In this document: positions 29,011 through 38,122 of the stretch, one piece after another
Layout of the letters: every line of letters begins with the position of its first letter
How positions within the stretch are numbered: the first letter of the stretch is position 1
Assembly (NCBI GenBank): GCA_005518205.2
Contig: RFFC02000007.1
Coordinates: 168,226-232,225 of the forward strand
DNA from: Hormoscilla sp. GUM202
Lineage (GTDB): Bacteria; Cyanobacteriota; Cyanobacteriia; Cyanobacteriales; Desertifilaceae
DNA length: 64,000 nt
Reading direction: 5' to 3'
The notes under the pieces: generated by a model
Database searches by the model: none
What the model saw: the letters and a program-made list of their open reading frames with translations, nothing else
Told to the model about the DNA's origin: nothing
Translations under genes and position numbers: made by a program

Positions 29011-29064
29011 TAGTCGGTTTTAACCGACTTTAGCTATTAGCCGGGGGTTAAAACCCCCGGCGGG
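29011..29064. repeat. Family R1 repeat, copy 3 (reverse orientation)
   Basis: GTCGGTTTTAACCGAC, then TTTAGCTATTAG, then CCGGGGGTTAAAACCCCCGG: the same double hairpin in the opposite orientation. Confidence 0.8.
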
Positions 29065-29340
29065 TGAAGTGCGAAGTGAGAGAACTTTCGCACAGGAATT
29101 GTAGCAAAATTTTTGACAAAAGGTATGAGTTCGGTGGTGATAGCGGATAGATTTTTAAGAATTGTCAATGTGGAATAAGGAAACTGTAAATAGTTTCCCA
29201 TCGGAATGCTTTACAGAGTGCTGAAGTGCTTATAGGAAGTGCGGGTAGCACTAGAGCTTTCTTTGGGTTTTGGTAATGAGTAAGAAGACAGAGGAACCCA
29301 TTACCAATAACAAATTACCAAGGATTTTTGAGGAAATTGA

Positions 29341-31470
29341 ATGCCGAAGCAAATAATAATCGCTGAGCAGCATCGTCTTGCTGCTGTATTTAGTTCAGAT
29401 CAAATTCAAGAACTCGTAGTGGCTACGGGTAGCCATCAAGTAAGTGACATATATCTGGGCATTGTCGAGAATGTATTGCCTGGAATAGATGCCGCCTTTG
29501 TGAACATTGGAGATGCCGAACGGAATGGATTTATTCATGTCACCGACTTAGGACCTTTACGACTAAGGCGGACCTCCGGTGCGATTACGGAATTATTAAT
29601 GCCGCAGCAAAAAGTCCTAGTCCAGGTGATGAAAGAGCCGACGGGAAACAAAGGTCCCCGGCTGACAGGTAATATTACCATGCCCGGTCGCTATTTGGTG
29701 CTGATGCCTTATGGGCGAGGTGTAAATCTCTCCCGGCGGATTGTTTCTGAGAACGAACGCAACCGTTTGAGAGCACTAGCAATCTTGATCAAACCTGCAG
29801 GTATGGGTTTGCTAGTGAGAACGGAAGCAGAAGGAATGGCAGAAGAAGCCATCATGGATGATTTAGAGTTTCTGCAAAAGCAATGGGAAACTATTCAACA
29901 GGAAGCTAGTTCCACCAAGCCTCCAGCGCTACTCAATCGCGACGATGATTTTATTCAGCGGGTGCTGCGGGATATGTATAGCAGTGATGTCAATCGCATT
30001 GTGGTGGACTCCCAAACCGCAGTCAAGCGGGTGAAGCAACAAGTCATGATGTGGAATGGGGGTAAAGCACCCCAAGGCATTTTGGTTGACCATCACCGCG
30101 AGAGGACTAACATCCTGGAATATTTCCGGGTCAATGCCGCGATTCGCGAAGCCCTCAAACCCAGAGTCGATTTACCATCAGGTGGGTACATTATCATCGA
30201 GCCCACAGAAGCGCTGACAGTAATTGATGTGAACTCAGGTTCCTTCACCAAGTCTAGTACTGCCAGGGAAACTGTGCTATGGACGAACTGCGAAGCGGCA
30301 ACGGAAATCGCTCGTCAGTTGCGCCTGCGGAATATAGCTGGGGTGATAGTTGTTGATTTCATTGATATGGACTCGCGGCGGGACCAGTTGCAAGTGCTGG
30401 AGCATTTCAATAAGGTACTCAGCGCCGACAAAGCCAGGCCCCAGATCGCCCAACTTTCCGAACTGGGCTTGGTGGAATTGACTCGCAAGCGCCAAGGTCA
30501 AAATATTTACGAGATTTTTGGTCAGACTTGCCCCAGTTGTAATGGGTTAGGTCACTTGCTGCGTCTACCGGGTGAATCTGAGAGTTCCCCACAGGCTATT
30601 ATCGATCGTTCTGCCATTCCAGCGAGCCAAGCAGTTCCAGAATTGCGCCGGGCGGGGAATGGGGCACTTATCTTGCCAGGAGACCAGGAAGATCGGGTCT
30701 CTCAGGAGAATTTGTCCGATCTTGGCCTCAGACTGGATCCGAACAATGCCTATGATGCACAAGAACTAGATCTGACGAATCATCCCAGCTATCAAGAGCG
30801 TGGGGTTCTCAACAATAACCGTCGTCGTCGTCGTCGCATCGGGGTGAATGGTGAATCAGAAGCTCCCGCACCGCCGTTGTTGGATAAAGGGGCAAGCGAT
30901 CGTGAAGAGGGGCAATTCCAGGAGGCTAAAGATGATTGGGAAGAGAAAGCTATTTCTACGGAACGGTTATCGCCGAGGCTGAGACGTCAACTGCATAAAG
31001 CTACGGTGGAACCCAAACAGGTGATAGAAGTAGAAATGACACCCTTGGAACAGGATGTGTATGCCTTGATGGGGATTTCGCCCCTAATGTTAAAGGACCG
31101 CAATGAGGTGAAGAATCCTAAATCCGCGATCGTTTCCGTGACGCTGCCAGGGCGGAGCAGAGGAAGTACCGCATCAGAGAGCGATCGGAGTGAAGCAGAT
31201 TTGACGGAAATGGAAACAGACTCTGATGAGAATATCACATCATCGGCTCCAGCAATAGAGGAATCTGTAACTGATGATGAAGTAGCTTCAGGGGAGATGC
31301 CCGAGGTAGAAAATGCCGAGGTAACGCCTAGTTCTGAGATAGTTACGGAGCAAAGCACGGAATCAGAAACTGGTCCAGGAGATTCTGAAGCCGAAGATGC
31401 CGATAGTGAGGTCAAGAGTGAGCCAGATGTTCGGCGTCGGCGTCGGCGTCGTTCCTCTGCCATTGAATAA
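29341..31470 (+). CDS. rne: Ribonuclease E/G
   Basis: 709 residues. The S1 RNA-binding domain (about 35-120) has IYLGIVENVLPGIDAAFVNI. The catalytic core includes EPTEALTVIDVNSGSFT with the catalytic Asp and the Zn-link TCPSCNGLGH. The C-terminal 300 residues are acidic and low in complexity, ending in an arginine run (RRRRRRRSSAIE) conserved in cyanobacteria. RNase E is the main endonuclease for mRNA decay and rRNA/tRNA processing. An RNase HII gene often follows in cyanobacteria but not here; the downstream sequence is repeats. Confidence 0.95.
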   Translation: MPKQIIIAEQHRLAAVFSSDQIQELVVATGSHQVSDIYLGIVENVLPGIDAAFVNIGDAERNGFIHVTDLGPLRLRRTSGAITELLMPQQKVLVQVMKEPTGNKGPRLTGNITMPGRYLVLMPYGRGVNLSRRIVSENERNRLRALAILIKPAGMGLLVRTEAEGMAEEAIMDDLEFLQKQWETIQQEASSTKPPALLNRDDDFIQRVLRDMYSSDVNRIVVDSQTAVKRVKQQVMMWNGGKAPQGILVDHHRERTNILEYFRVNAAIREALKPRVDLPSGGYIIIEPTEALTVIDVNSGSFTKSSTARETVLWTNCEAATEIARQLRLRNIAGVIVVDFIDMDSRRDQLQVLEHFNKVLSADKARPQIAQLSELGLVELTRKRQGQNIYEIFGQTCPSCNGLGHLLRLPGESESSPQAIIDRSAIPASQAVPELRRAGNGALILPGDQEDRVSQENLSDLGLRLDPNNAYDAQELDLTNHPSYQERGVLNNNRRRRRRIGVNGESEAPAPPLLDKGASDREEGQFQEAKDDWEEKAISTERLSPRLRRQLHKATVEPKQVIEVEMTPLEQDVYALMGISPLMLKDRNEVKNPKSAIVSVTLPGRSRGSTASESDRSEADLTEMETDSDENITSSAPAIEESVTDDEVASGEMPEVENAEVTPSSEIVTEQSTESETGPGDSEAEDADSEVKSEPDVRRRRRRRSSAIE

Positions 31471-31483
31471 AGAGTAACTTCGC

Positions 31484-31545
31484 TGTTAGCCCGCCGGGGG
31501 GTTAAACTTCGCTGTCAGCCAGCCGGGGGTTCAAACCCCCGCGTG
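31484..31545. repeat. Family R1 repeat, copy 4 (rearranged)
   Basis: Two partial copies in a row: GTTAGCCCGCCGGGGGGTTAA, then GTCAGCCAGCCGGGGGTTCAAACCCCCG split across the sequence. It lies 14 bp after rne and may act as its terminator. Confidence 0.7.
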
Positions 31546-31653
31546 ACCAGGGGTCGCCAGGTAACTCGGTAGGAGTCGGTTGAAAACCTAATGCTACGGG
31601 CGAAATCAATTGTATCCTCTTGTTGGGGGAAGGGAACAGGGAACTCGGGCGCA

Positions 31654-31748
31654 GGGAACAGGGGAACAGGGGAACAGGGGAACAGGGGAACAGGGGAACA
31701 GGGGAACAGGGGAACAGGGGAACAGGGGAACAGGGGAACAGGGGAACA
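31654..31748. repeat. 8-bp tandem repeat (GGGGAACA)n
   Basis: About 11 to 12 uninterrupted units of GGGGAACA. Open frames here are translations of the repeat and are not genes. The perfect array implies recent expansion. The rest of the rne-32223 gap holds a GTTGGGTTGAGGCACGAAAC repeat at 31903-31931 and a transposon-derived element at 32034. Confidence 0.95.
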
Positions 31749-32041
31749 GCAGCAACTTCCTTCACTTGATGCCGGGAAGATGCCATTGAGCTAGTCCACG
31801 CACCAAAATGGCCCCCTGAAAATCCAATTCTTAGTAGCATTTGGTTGAAAACCGACTAATATAATGTCAGATTAAAAGCCCATAATAAAAATTAAATCAT
31901 CTGTAGGTTGGGTTGAGGCACGAAACCCAACGGGTTGAAAACCGACTAATAAGATGATGCTTCAAATAATTGTAGCATTGCTCGTGTAAAAATGGATAAA
32001 AAACCTGGTCTATATGTACTCGAAGACAAGGACTATATATC

Positions 32042-32173
32042 AATACTACGGACAATTATTATACGCCAGAACGACCAGAAGGCAAGGGTTGCAGCCTACG
32101 GCCCTTATTTTTTTCAATTGTCTACCCGGGGCTAACTTGCCAAAAATTGCTCTATCGATGGTCCGGACTATTG
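32042..32173. mobile_element. Short non-autonomous element (CAATACTCCGGAC family), copy A
   Basis: Ends are CAATACTACGGAC and, on the other side, GTCCGGACTATTG, imperfect inverted repeats. ATATAT flanks both ends and is compatible with a 6-bp target duplication. The interior (CAAGGGTTGCAGCCTAC, GGCTAACTTGCCAAAAATTG) is shared with copies at 41868 and 60433. Confidence 0.75.
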
Positions 32174-32222
32174 ATATATATCACAACTTTAATAACTTGG
32201 TTAAGTTTAGGAATTAGAGGTT

Positions 32223-32825
32223 ATGCCTTATAGTAAATTTACCCTCAGTAAAGCTATAGAGGATTTTAAACTCACTCTCCTTGAAGGCGATCGCTTTCTG
32301 GGGGAGGCCACGGGAGTCAATCCCAGTGCTTTGCTCAAAGATACCCTGAAAGAAACAGTACCTTGGGCGATCGCAGTTGGCAGCGAAAAAGCGCGTTCAG
32401 AAGGAATTATCAATCCGGTATTGTTAGAAGTAAAACGTCAACTGAAAGGACAAATAAGTGTCTTTTCGGGAGAAGAGTTTACCGTAGAACCAGAGGTTGA
32501 CTTAACTGGGTATGTCGATTTTCCGATCAGCCGCTCTCCAGAGCAGTTGTTTATTAAAGCTCCGGCGGTGGTCTTGGTAGAAGCGAAGAAAGAAGACCTC
32601 AAACCAGCACTGGGGCAATGTTTAGCCGAGATGGTAGCCGCTCAACGCTTTAATCAACAGAAGCAGCAGCCGATTTCAACCATCTACGGAACGGTGACTA
32701 GCGGTACTGTTTGGCGATTTCTCAAACTAGAAGGACAAATAGTCGCGATCGATCTAACGGATTATCCCTTGCCCCCAGTGGAGCAAATTTTGGGATTTCT
32801 GGTTTGGATGGTGCTCAATGGCTGA
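32223..32825 (+). CDS. Hypothetical protein with restriction-endonuclease-like core
   Basis: 200 residues. YVDFPISRSPEQLFIKAPAVVLVEAKKEDLKPALGQCLAEMVAAQRFNQ carries a likely PD-(D/E)XK signature (Asp earlier, then VEAKKED). The N-terminal half is helical (FTLSKAIEDFKLTLLEGDRF). Similar proteins are common as stand-alone genes in cyanobacteria with no known target. The ending (GTVTSGTVWRFLKLEGQIVAID) resembles type I restriction R-subunit N-terminal domains. The gene stands alone. Confidence 0.68.
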   Translation: MPYSKFTLSKAIEDFKLTLLEGDRFLGEATGVNPSALLKDTLKETVPWAIAVGSEKARSEGIINPVLLEVKRQLKGQISVFSGEEFTVEPEVDLTGYVDFPISRSPEQLFIKAPAVVLVEAKKEDLKPALGQCLAEMVAAQRFNQQKQQPISTIYGTVTSGTVWRFLKLEGQIVAIDLTDYPLPPVEQILGFLVWMVLNG

Positions 32826-32863
32826 TGCAAGTAAGCAATTGGAAATTCAATGTAAGATTATTC

Positions 32864-33406
32864 TCAGGTAAGATGAAGGGATGTCCAGATAGTCCAGCTA
32901 TCTACCAAGAGCAAAAGCAGAGTAAAGCCGAACAAGATCGAGTACATCCAGGGTTGTGCCAGGGGACGGACATCGGTAGTATCAATACCTGTCTTAGCTT
33001 CCACTTCTCTGACCAATTTAGCAAATCCCGCCACTCGCATCGGCAACAAATAAGCGCCTCCTGACTGAGAGAGAAAGTAGTAAACCAGTCCACCTTGTCC
33101 GGTAGTATGGGGTTTGAGAGCTTTAATTTCCGACCAAGGTAAGGACCAACCTTTGCGAAATAAACTAGGGACCCAGTTAGGATAGGTGACCTGAATAGCC
33201 CGATCGTCTAATATAACTCGTTCGCTCAATGCCCCATAAAGTGCAACTAATCCTAAACCGATACCCAAGCACAGTAACCAAGTTGGCGTGGCGTTGTTTA
33301 GCCTGGATAAAAATGGTAATGGTATTGTCAGAGCGATATAAAGCCCCAACAGGGTGATTCTAATCACAGGGGAGATCCGAAAGATGCTGGGCGAGGTCAT
33401 AAGCAA
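32864..33406 (-). CDS. Predicted membrane protein with PH-like domain
   Basis: 180 residues. Two N-terminal membrane helices (VIRITLLGLYIALTIPLPFL, WLLCLGIGLGLVALYGAL) are followed by a soluble beta-rich stretch (ERVILDDRAIQVTYPNWVPS, WSLPWSEIKALKPHTTGQGG, GAYLLPMRVAGFAKLVREVE) and a C-terminal helix (SILFGFTLLLLLVDSWTIW). The layout resembles bacterial PH-domain membrane proteins. Conserved in cyanobacteria; function unknown. Confidence 0.7.
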   Translation of the reverse strand: MLMTSPSIFRISPVIRITLLGLYIALTIPLPFLSRLNNATPTWLLCLGIGLGLVALYGALSERVILDDRAIQVTYPNWVPSLFRKGWSLPWSEIKALKPHTTGQGGLVYYFLSQSGGAYLLPMRVAGFAKLVREVEAKTGIDTTDVRPLAQPWMYSILFGFTLLLLLVDSWTIWTSLHLT

Positions 33407-33439
33407 TTCAAAATTCTCTCATTCAAAATTCAAAAAGCC

Positions 33440-33580
33440 GTAGGTTGGGTTGAGGCACGAAACCCAACAAGTGATGCGATCGGCGTTGCGTGCCCTGTTC
33501 GTTGTTCGTTGTTCGTTGTTCGTTGGGTTTCCTAAGGTCAACCCAACCTACGGGAGACCCAACCTACGGGAGATATTTCT
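33440..33580. repeat. GTTGGGTT-type repeats with heptamer array
   Basis: 33440-33468 is TAGGTTGGGTTGAGGCACGA followed by AACCCAAC. 33498-33529 is a tandem GTTCGTT heptamer. 33540-33580 holds two ACCCAACCTACGGGAGA units. Together they form an imperfect inverted pair downstream of two minus-strand genes. Confidence 0.75.
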
Positions 33581-34004
33581 GGACAACAGTCCAACCCGTA
33601 AGGGAAACCAGAACCAAACCGAAAAACAGAACAGCGTTTGTCGTGATATGAACAGTTCTCGCCCAAGGTCGGTAGGGACCAATTTGGGTAGCGGTGTAAG
33701 CTGAGAGCAACACTAAAGCCACCACGGCCAAACCTGCTGGCAGATGAATGGAGTGGCCCAGGCTACCATAGTGACCCAGGGTGCCGACGATTCCAATAGC
33801 AAGCAGCAGTAATACTAAGCTTACCAGAATCCCGCCCAGGAGATAATGCAGCTTGCGGACCAGGAACCGAGGTCCCCATCGGCGATGCTGCCGAGCCCAA
33901 AACATCCAGCCACCAGAGATAGCTAGGAGTAGGTAGGCCAACAGTGAGAAACCCATGGACCAGGCTGCGATTTTCCACAACCAGAGAAAATCAGGTAGAT
34001 TCAA
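33564..34004 (-). CDS. DUF4079 family membrane protein
   Basis: 146 residues with four membrane helices (IAAWSMGFSLLAYLLLAISG, KLHYLLGGILVSLVLLLLAI, LPAGLAVVALVLLSAYTATQ, ITTNAVLFFGLVLVSLTGW) and regularly placed histidines (LHYLLGG, GHYGSLGHSIHLPAG, VHITTNAV). These suggest a cytochrome b561/haem-type fold; that haem is bound is only an inference. Cyanobacterial family of unknown function. Confidence 0.8.
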   Translation of the reverse strand: MNLPDFLWLWKIAAWSMGFSLLAYLLLAISGGWMFWARQHRRWGPRFLVRKLHYLLGGILVSLVLLLLAIGIVGTLGHYGSLGHSIHLPAGLAVVALVLLSAYTATQIGPYRPWARTVHITTNAVLFFGLVLVSLTGWTVVQKYLP

Positions 34005-34065
34005 GAATGTTATCTTTTTTCGTCAGGATGGTACAGTCAATAGCCCCGGTGGGCTAAAAAAATAT

Positions 34066-34099
34066 TTTACCCCACCCTCAACAGCGAGGGTGGGGTAAA
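34066..34099 (-). terminator. Strong hairpin terminator
   Basis: TTTACCCCACCCTC and GAGGGTGGGGTAAA form a perfect 14-bp stem with a 6-base loop, and on the minus strand it is followed by TATTTTTTTA. It lies downstream of the DUF1830 gene and upstream of the DUF4079 gene. Confidence 0.85.
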
Positions 34100-34227
34100 G
34101 CTAAAAAACTTTTTCAAAGGTATTTTCTAGTCGGATTATTTGCTAAACTATTCCCGATCCAAAAAATCCGTGGTGAATTATCAGTCCTGGGGCGACTTTT
34201 CCATCTAGATGCTAGAGAGTGAAATTT

Positions 34228-34590
34228 CTAATCGACTGAGGTCAAAGCCGGGGCTTTAATCACCTTTGCGGCCTGTTTGGGCAGTGTAAATCCTTCTACC
34301 TTTACCGATCTGCTGCGGTCCTTGGGAATTTCTAATTCATGCAGCATCAGGCGATCGCAGGGGATATTATCCGACAAGATCGCGCTAGCCATCATGCCAG
34401 TGTGGATCTCTAGGACAGCTTCATGGACAGCTTCAAACACCAGCCGCTGTCCGGGAAAGACAACCCGCTCGAAGTACCAGTTCGGGATATTGGAGATCCG
34501 AGCGACCTGCACCTTACTGGTGGCATTTACGTAGCAGCAAAGGATGCGGCCAGATTGATTAAGAGGTAGGGGATCGAGAATTTGAGCCAT
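34228..34590 (-). CDS. DUF1830 family protein
   Basis: 120 residues. ILCCYVNATSKVQVARISNIPNWYFERVVFPGQRLVFEA matches DUF1830, a small cyanobacterial family. The C-terminus ends with LPKQAAKVIKAPALTSVD, perhaps disordered. No motif points to an activity. Confidence 0.82.
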   Translation of the reverse strand: MAQILDPLPLNQSGRILCCYVNATSKVQVARISNIPNWYFERVVFPGQRLVFEAVHEAVLEIHTGMMASAILSDNIPCDRLMLHELEIPKDRSRSVKVEGFTLPKQAAKVIKAPALTSVD

Positions 34591-34757
34591 GACTTATAAC
34601 AGAAACAATCCTAAATAATCCTGACTATCTCACCTTAACACTATGGGATCCCAGCGTGTTGTAACCCCGACTACCATCAGCATAAATTCTCATGCTCGAT
34701 CCCAGCGCCTGTAAGGGCTTGAGCTGTAGGCCAAGTTTTTCTTATCTTTACCATCGA

Positions 34758-36171
34758 GGCTCTTCGGTACCTGAGTTGCTAAACTATCAAATAAATACTC
34801 GTCAAATTAAACTAAAATTGTTATACTTGAAGAGTAAACATATTGCTGTACTTGACTTCTGGCATTTTTAATGCTTTACTGAAATTGAGGACAAAGTGAA
34901 AACTGAGGTAAAATTATCATGGCTTCAAAAGGACAACTCAAACTACTAACAGATTTTCTGAACATCCCAGATGTTAAAGTTACTCATTTCGTACAAGATA
35001 CATCTCTAGGAAAAATCCTCTCCGTAGCGAGTTTAACTTCAGAAGTAGCCTGCCCTCATTGCGGTCAAATGAGTCAGAAAATTCACTCCTATTATTCACA
35101 TCTAATTAAAGACTTGCCTATGAATGGTCAAAATGTTTATTTACAGGTAAATAAACGAAAAATGAAATGTGAAAATTGTTTAAAAATTTTTAGTGAGCCT
35201 TTGGATTTTTGTGAACCAAAACGCAACTATACTAAAAGACTTGCCGACGATATATTGAATCAGGTAAAACATAGTAATATTAAAAGTGTTGCCGAAAGAA
35301 CCGGGGTAAGTGAGTCAGAAATTGAAACTATGTTAAAAGATTTAAAAAAAAGTTTGGTAGGTCAAAAACCTCAAGACTTAAAACGATTGGGGATTGATGA
35401 AATTAGCCTGATAAAAGGACAAGGTAATTATTGTGCGGTATTAGTAGATTTGGACAATAGTCAACTTCTAGCTTTAGTCCCCGATCGAACCCAAGAAGCC
35501 ATTGAAAAAGTGTTGCTATCTTGGGGAATAGACGTGTTATCAGGCATAGAAGAGGTTAGCATTGATTTATGGCGTCCCTATAAAACTTTGGTAGAAAAAT
35601 TAATGCCTCACGCCGAGGTAGTAGCTGATAGATTTCATGTAATGAACCAGGTTCAAGAAGAATTAGACAATGGTCGTAAGCAAACAAAAAAAGAAGTTAA
35701 TAACATGGATGATAAGAAGAAAAAAACTGCAAAACTCAAGGTGCTTCATCACAGTAAATATGTCCTTCTTGCTAATTCCGATGATTTAAATGAAGCTCAA
35801 AAAAGCCAATTAGAAGAAGTCAATAAAGAATTCCCGAAGCTGCAAAAGATGCATGAATTAAAAGAAAATTTTAGGAAAGTATTTGAAGAGAGCATAAATT
35901 GGTTTGATGGCTTATTGAATTTAGCAGAATGGTTGAAACAATCAGCAGAATTATTTCCCAAAAGTCAAGGAACAATCCGTCGCTGGTTAGTGGAGATAAC
36001 AGCAGATTTTGAGCAAAAAACAACTAATGGCATTGTTGAAGGTATTAACCAAAAAATTAAGTTAGTTAAACGGTGCGGATTTTGTTTTCGTAACATAGAA
36101 AATTTTGAGCTAAGATGTTTATTAGCTTTTCAAAATTAGCAATAGTTTAGCAACCCAAGTACCGAAGAGCC
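34758..36171 (+). mobile_element. Complete ISL3-family insertion sequence
   Basis: 1414 bp. Terminal inverted repeats start GGCTCTTCGGTACCTGAG on the left and GGCTCTTCGGTACTTGGG on the right (opposite strand) and extend about 30 bp with two mismatches. An exact 8-bp target duplication ACCATCGA flanks it (34750-34757 and 36172-36179), the size typical of ISL3. It looks intact and recent. Confidence 0.95.
34919..36139 (+). CDS. ISL3 family transposase
   Basis: 406 residues. The N-terminal zinc-binding region has VACPHCGQMSQKIHSYYSHL and KMKCENCLKIFSEPLDFCEP, both ISL3 signatures. The DDE domain includes LGIDEISLIKGQGNYCAVLVDL (first Asp), VSIDLWRPYKTLVEKLMPHAEVVADRFHVMNQV (second Asp) and TTNGIVEGINQKIKLVKRCGFC (Glu). 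The frame is intact. Codon use is more AT-rich than the neighbouring housekeeping genes. Confidence 0.95.
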   Translation: MASKGQLKLLTDFLNIPDVKVTHFVQDTSLGKILSVASLTSEVACPHCGQMSQKIHSYYSHLIKDLPMNGQNVYLQVNKRKMKCENCLKIFSEPLDFCEPKRNYTKRLADDILNQVKHSNIKSVAERTGVSESEIETMLKDLKKSLVGQKPQDLKRLGIDEISLIKGQGNYCAVLVDLDNSQLLALVPDRTQEAIEKVLLSWGIDVLSGIEEVSIDLWRPYKTLVEKLMPHAEVVADRFHVMNQVQEELDNGRKQTKKEVNNMDDKKKKTAKLKVLHHSKYVLLANSDDLNEAQKSQLEEVNKEFPKLQKMHELKENFRKVFEESINWFDGLLNLAEWLKQSAELFPKSQGTIRRWLVEITADFEQKTTNGIVEGINQKIKLVKRCGFCFRNIENFELRCLLAFQN

Positions 36172-36179
36172 ACCATCGA

Positions 36180-36532
36180 TAATATTTATCAATGGATCGT
36201 GGCAGGCAATCGCTCATTATACTATAGGATAGACATTATTTTCTAAACCCCCGCTCTTCTGAAGACATATCTATATTTGATAACTACAATTTGGGCGAGA
36301 TTATCTTTAATTAGTTTATGTCATAAATTATATATGTGTAGCATATATAACATGATAGATCGAGGTTTTCCAGTTGTGGAGACGACCGGGGCGAAATTGA
36401 AAGACCGGCAGTAAGGGGGTGAAGTCTGAGGGGATACCAGAGCTGGAGGGAAAAGCGATGCTATTGTGAAGTTATATGAAAAACTGTTTCATAATTCTTC
36501 ATGAAGACAGAGACCTCTAGGAGTCCATACTC
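36180..36532. other. Intergenic region upstream of the radical SAM gene
   Basis: No gene seen. 36360-36470 is GC-richer than its flanks, with several short complementary words (for example GACCGGGG / GACCGGCA, GGGTGAAGTCTGAGGGGATACC), and could be a structured 5' leader. AGGAG at 36519 is the ribosome binding site of the next gene. Confidence 0.4.
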
Positions 36533-38122
36533 ATGGCAAACCGGATTCTATACGTTCGCCTCCCCTGCAACCCCATCTTCCCGATCGGGGTTGTGTACCT
36601 AGCGGATGGCGTTCACAAGCTGTTTGGGGAGGTGGAACAGCGGATTTTTGACCTGGGAACTGTGCCGCCCCTAGATTTTGCCAGTGCATTAGACCGGTGC
36701 ATTGATGAATTTCAGCCCACGCTGCTGGTCTTCTCCTGGCGGGATATTCAGATCTATGCACCGGTGGGCGGTAGAGGGGGCAATCCGCTGCAAAATGCCT
36801 TTGAGTTCTACTATGCCCGCAATCCTGCGATCAAGTTGCGGGGGGCTTTGGGAGGCTTGCGCTTGGCTACTTCTTACTACGGCGAACTCTGGCGCAACCT
36901 GAGATTGATCGAACGGGGACTCAAACGGGCCCGCAAATATCATCGTGACTGTCGCCTGCTGGTGGGAGGCGGTGCTGTGAGCGTGTTCTACGAACAGTTG
37001 GGGACTATGCTGCCCATCGGGGCGATCGTCTCTGTGGGCGAAGGGGAAGCATTGTTAGAGAAGATGGTGCGGGGTGAAGATTTCAGCGACGAACGCTGTT
37101 ATGTGGTGGGGGTTACTCAACCCCGTCAGCGGATGATCCACGAACAACCGGCCCCGATGGAGAAAACTGCCTGCAATTATGACTATATTGCTAGCATCTG
37201 GCCGGAATTTGACTATTACCTGCAAGACCAAGATTTCTACCTGGGGGTGCAAACCAAGCGGGGTTGTCCCCATAATTGCTGCTACTGCATCTATACAGTA
37301 GTGGAGGGCAAGCAGGTGCGGATCAACCCAGCGGATGAGGTGGTCTCGGAAATGCGCCAGCTATACTCGCGGGGGATTAGAAACTTCTGGTTTACTGATG
37401 CTCAGTTTATCCCGGCCCGGAAGTTCATACCAGACGCGGTGGAACTGTTGCAGAAAATCCTGGATGCCGGGATGGATGATATCCATTGGGCAGCATACAT
37501 TAGGGCGGATAATTTGACACCCGAGTTGTGCGACCTGATGGTGAAAACGGGGATGAATTACTTTGAAATCGGCATTACTAGCGGTGCCCAGGAACTGGTG
37601 CGCAAAATGCGCATGGGTTATAACCTGCGGGTGGTGCTGGAAAACTGCCGGGATTTGAAAGCAGCTGGGTTTAATGACTTGGTTTCGGTCAACTATTCAT
37701 TTAACGTGATTGATGAAACCTATGAGACCATTCGCCAGACGATCGCCTATCATCGGGAGTTAGAGCGGATATTTGGCGCGGATAAAGTGGAACCGGCAAT
37801 CTTCTTCATCGGCCTGCAACCCCACACTCATTTAGAACAGTACGCTTTCAAAAATAATATCCTCAAACCGGGTTATAATCCGATGAGTATGATGCCCTGG
37901 ACAGCCAGGAAGTTACTCTGGAATCCCGAACCATTGGGTTCCTTCTTTGGAGAGGTTTGTCTGGAAGCGTGGCGGCGCAACCCGAATGATTTTGGGCGCG
38001 AAGTGATGCAGATACTGGAGGAAAGATTGGGTTGTGCTCCCTTAGCAGAAGCTCTCAGAAGTATGCCAGTTAAAGTTCAGCAGACTCAGCCAAAGAAAAT
38101 GGTTGCTGTATCCTCTAAGTAA
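36533..38122 (+). CDS. Photosystem II high-light acclimation radical SAM protein
   Basis: 529 residues. The N-terminal domain resembles a B12-binding fold (ILYVRLPCNPIFPIGVVYLA). The radical SAM cluster is KRGCPHNCCYCIYTVVEGKQ, with three cysteines in CxxxCxxC spacing. Other blocks: FWFTDAQFIPARKFIPDAVE, YFEIGITSGAQELVRKMRMG, LQPHTHLEQYAF. It matches the cyanobacterial family annotated as 'photosystem II high light acclimation radical SAM protein'; the substrate is not known. AGGAG at the proper distance sets the ATG at 36533. Confidence 0.82.
   Translation: MANRILYVRLPCNPIFPIGVVYLADGVHKLFGEVEQRIFDLGTVPPLDFASALDRCIDEFQPTLLVFSWRDIQIYAPVGGRGGNPLQNAFEFYYARNPAIKLRGALGGLRLATSYYGELWRNLRLIERGLKRARKYHRDCRLLVGGGAVSVFYEQLGTMLPIGAIVSVGEGEALLEKMVRGEDFSDERCYVVGVTQPRQRMIHEQPAPMEKTACNYDYIASIWPEFDYYLQDQDFYLGVQTKRGCPHNCCYCIYTVVEGKQVRINPADEVVSEMRQLYSRGIRNFWFTDAQFIPARKFIPDAVELLQKILDAGMDDIHWAAYIRADNLTPELCDLMVKTGMNYFEIGITSGAQELVRKMRMGYNLRVVLENCRDLKAAGFNDLVSVNYSFNVIDETYETIRQTIAYHRELERIFGADKVEPAIFFIGLQPHTHLEQYAFKNNILKPGYNPMSMMPWTARKLLWNPEPLGSFFGEVCLEAWRRNPNDFGREVMQILEERLGCAPLAEALRSMPVKVQQTQPKKMVAVSSK

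Larger units (their letters stand above)
28366..29340. other. Long intergenic region upstream of RNase E
   Basis: About 975 bp. It contains two R1 paired palindromes (28575-28635 and 29011-29064), a CCCTAAAGGG palindrome followed by GCCCGCCTGCGCGGGC (near 28886-28932) and the word GGTAGCAACTTAAG at 28992, also seen in other elements here. The last 250 bp is the probable 5' untranslated region of rne; cyanobacterial RNase E genes are known for long leaders that mediate autoregulation. The 100-codon open frame at 28429 is built largely from the repeat and is not called. Confidence 0.6.

Noticed and set aside
31591..31840. Open frames on both strands across the 8-bp repeat
   Set aside because: Translations of a tandem repeat (GNRGTGEQ-type and CSPVPLFP-type).
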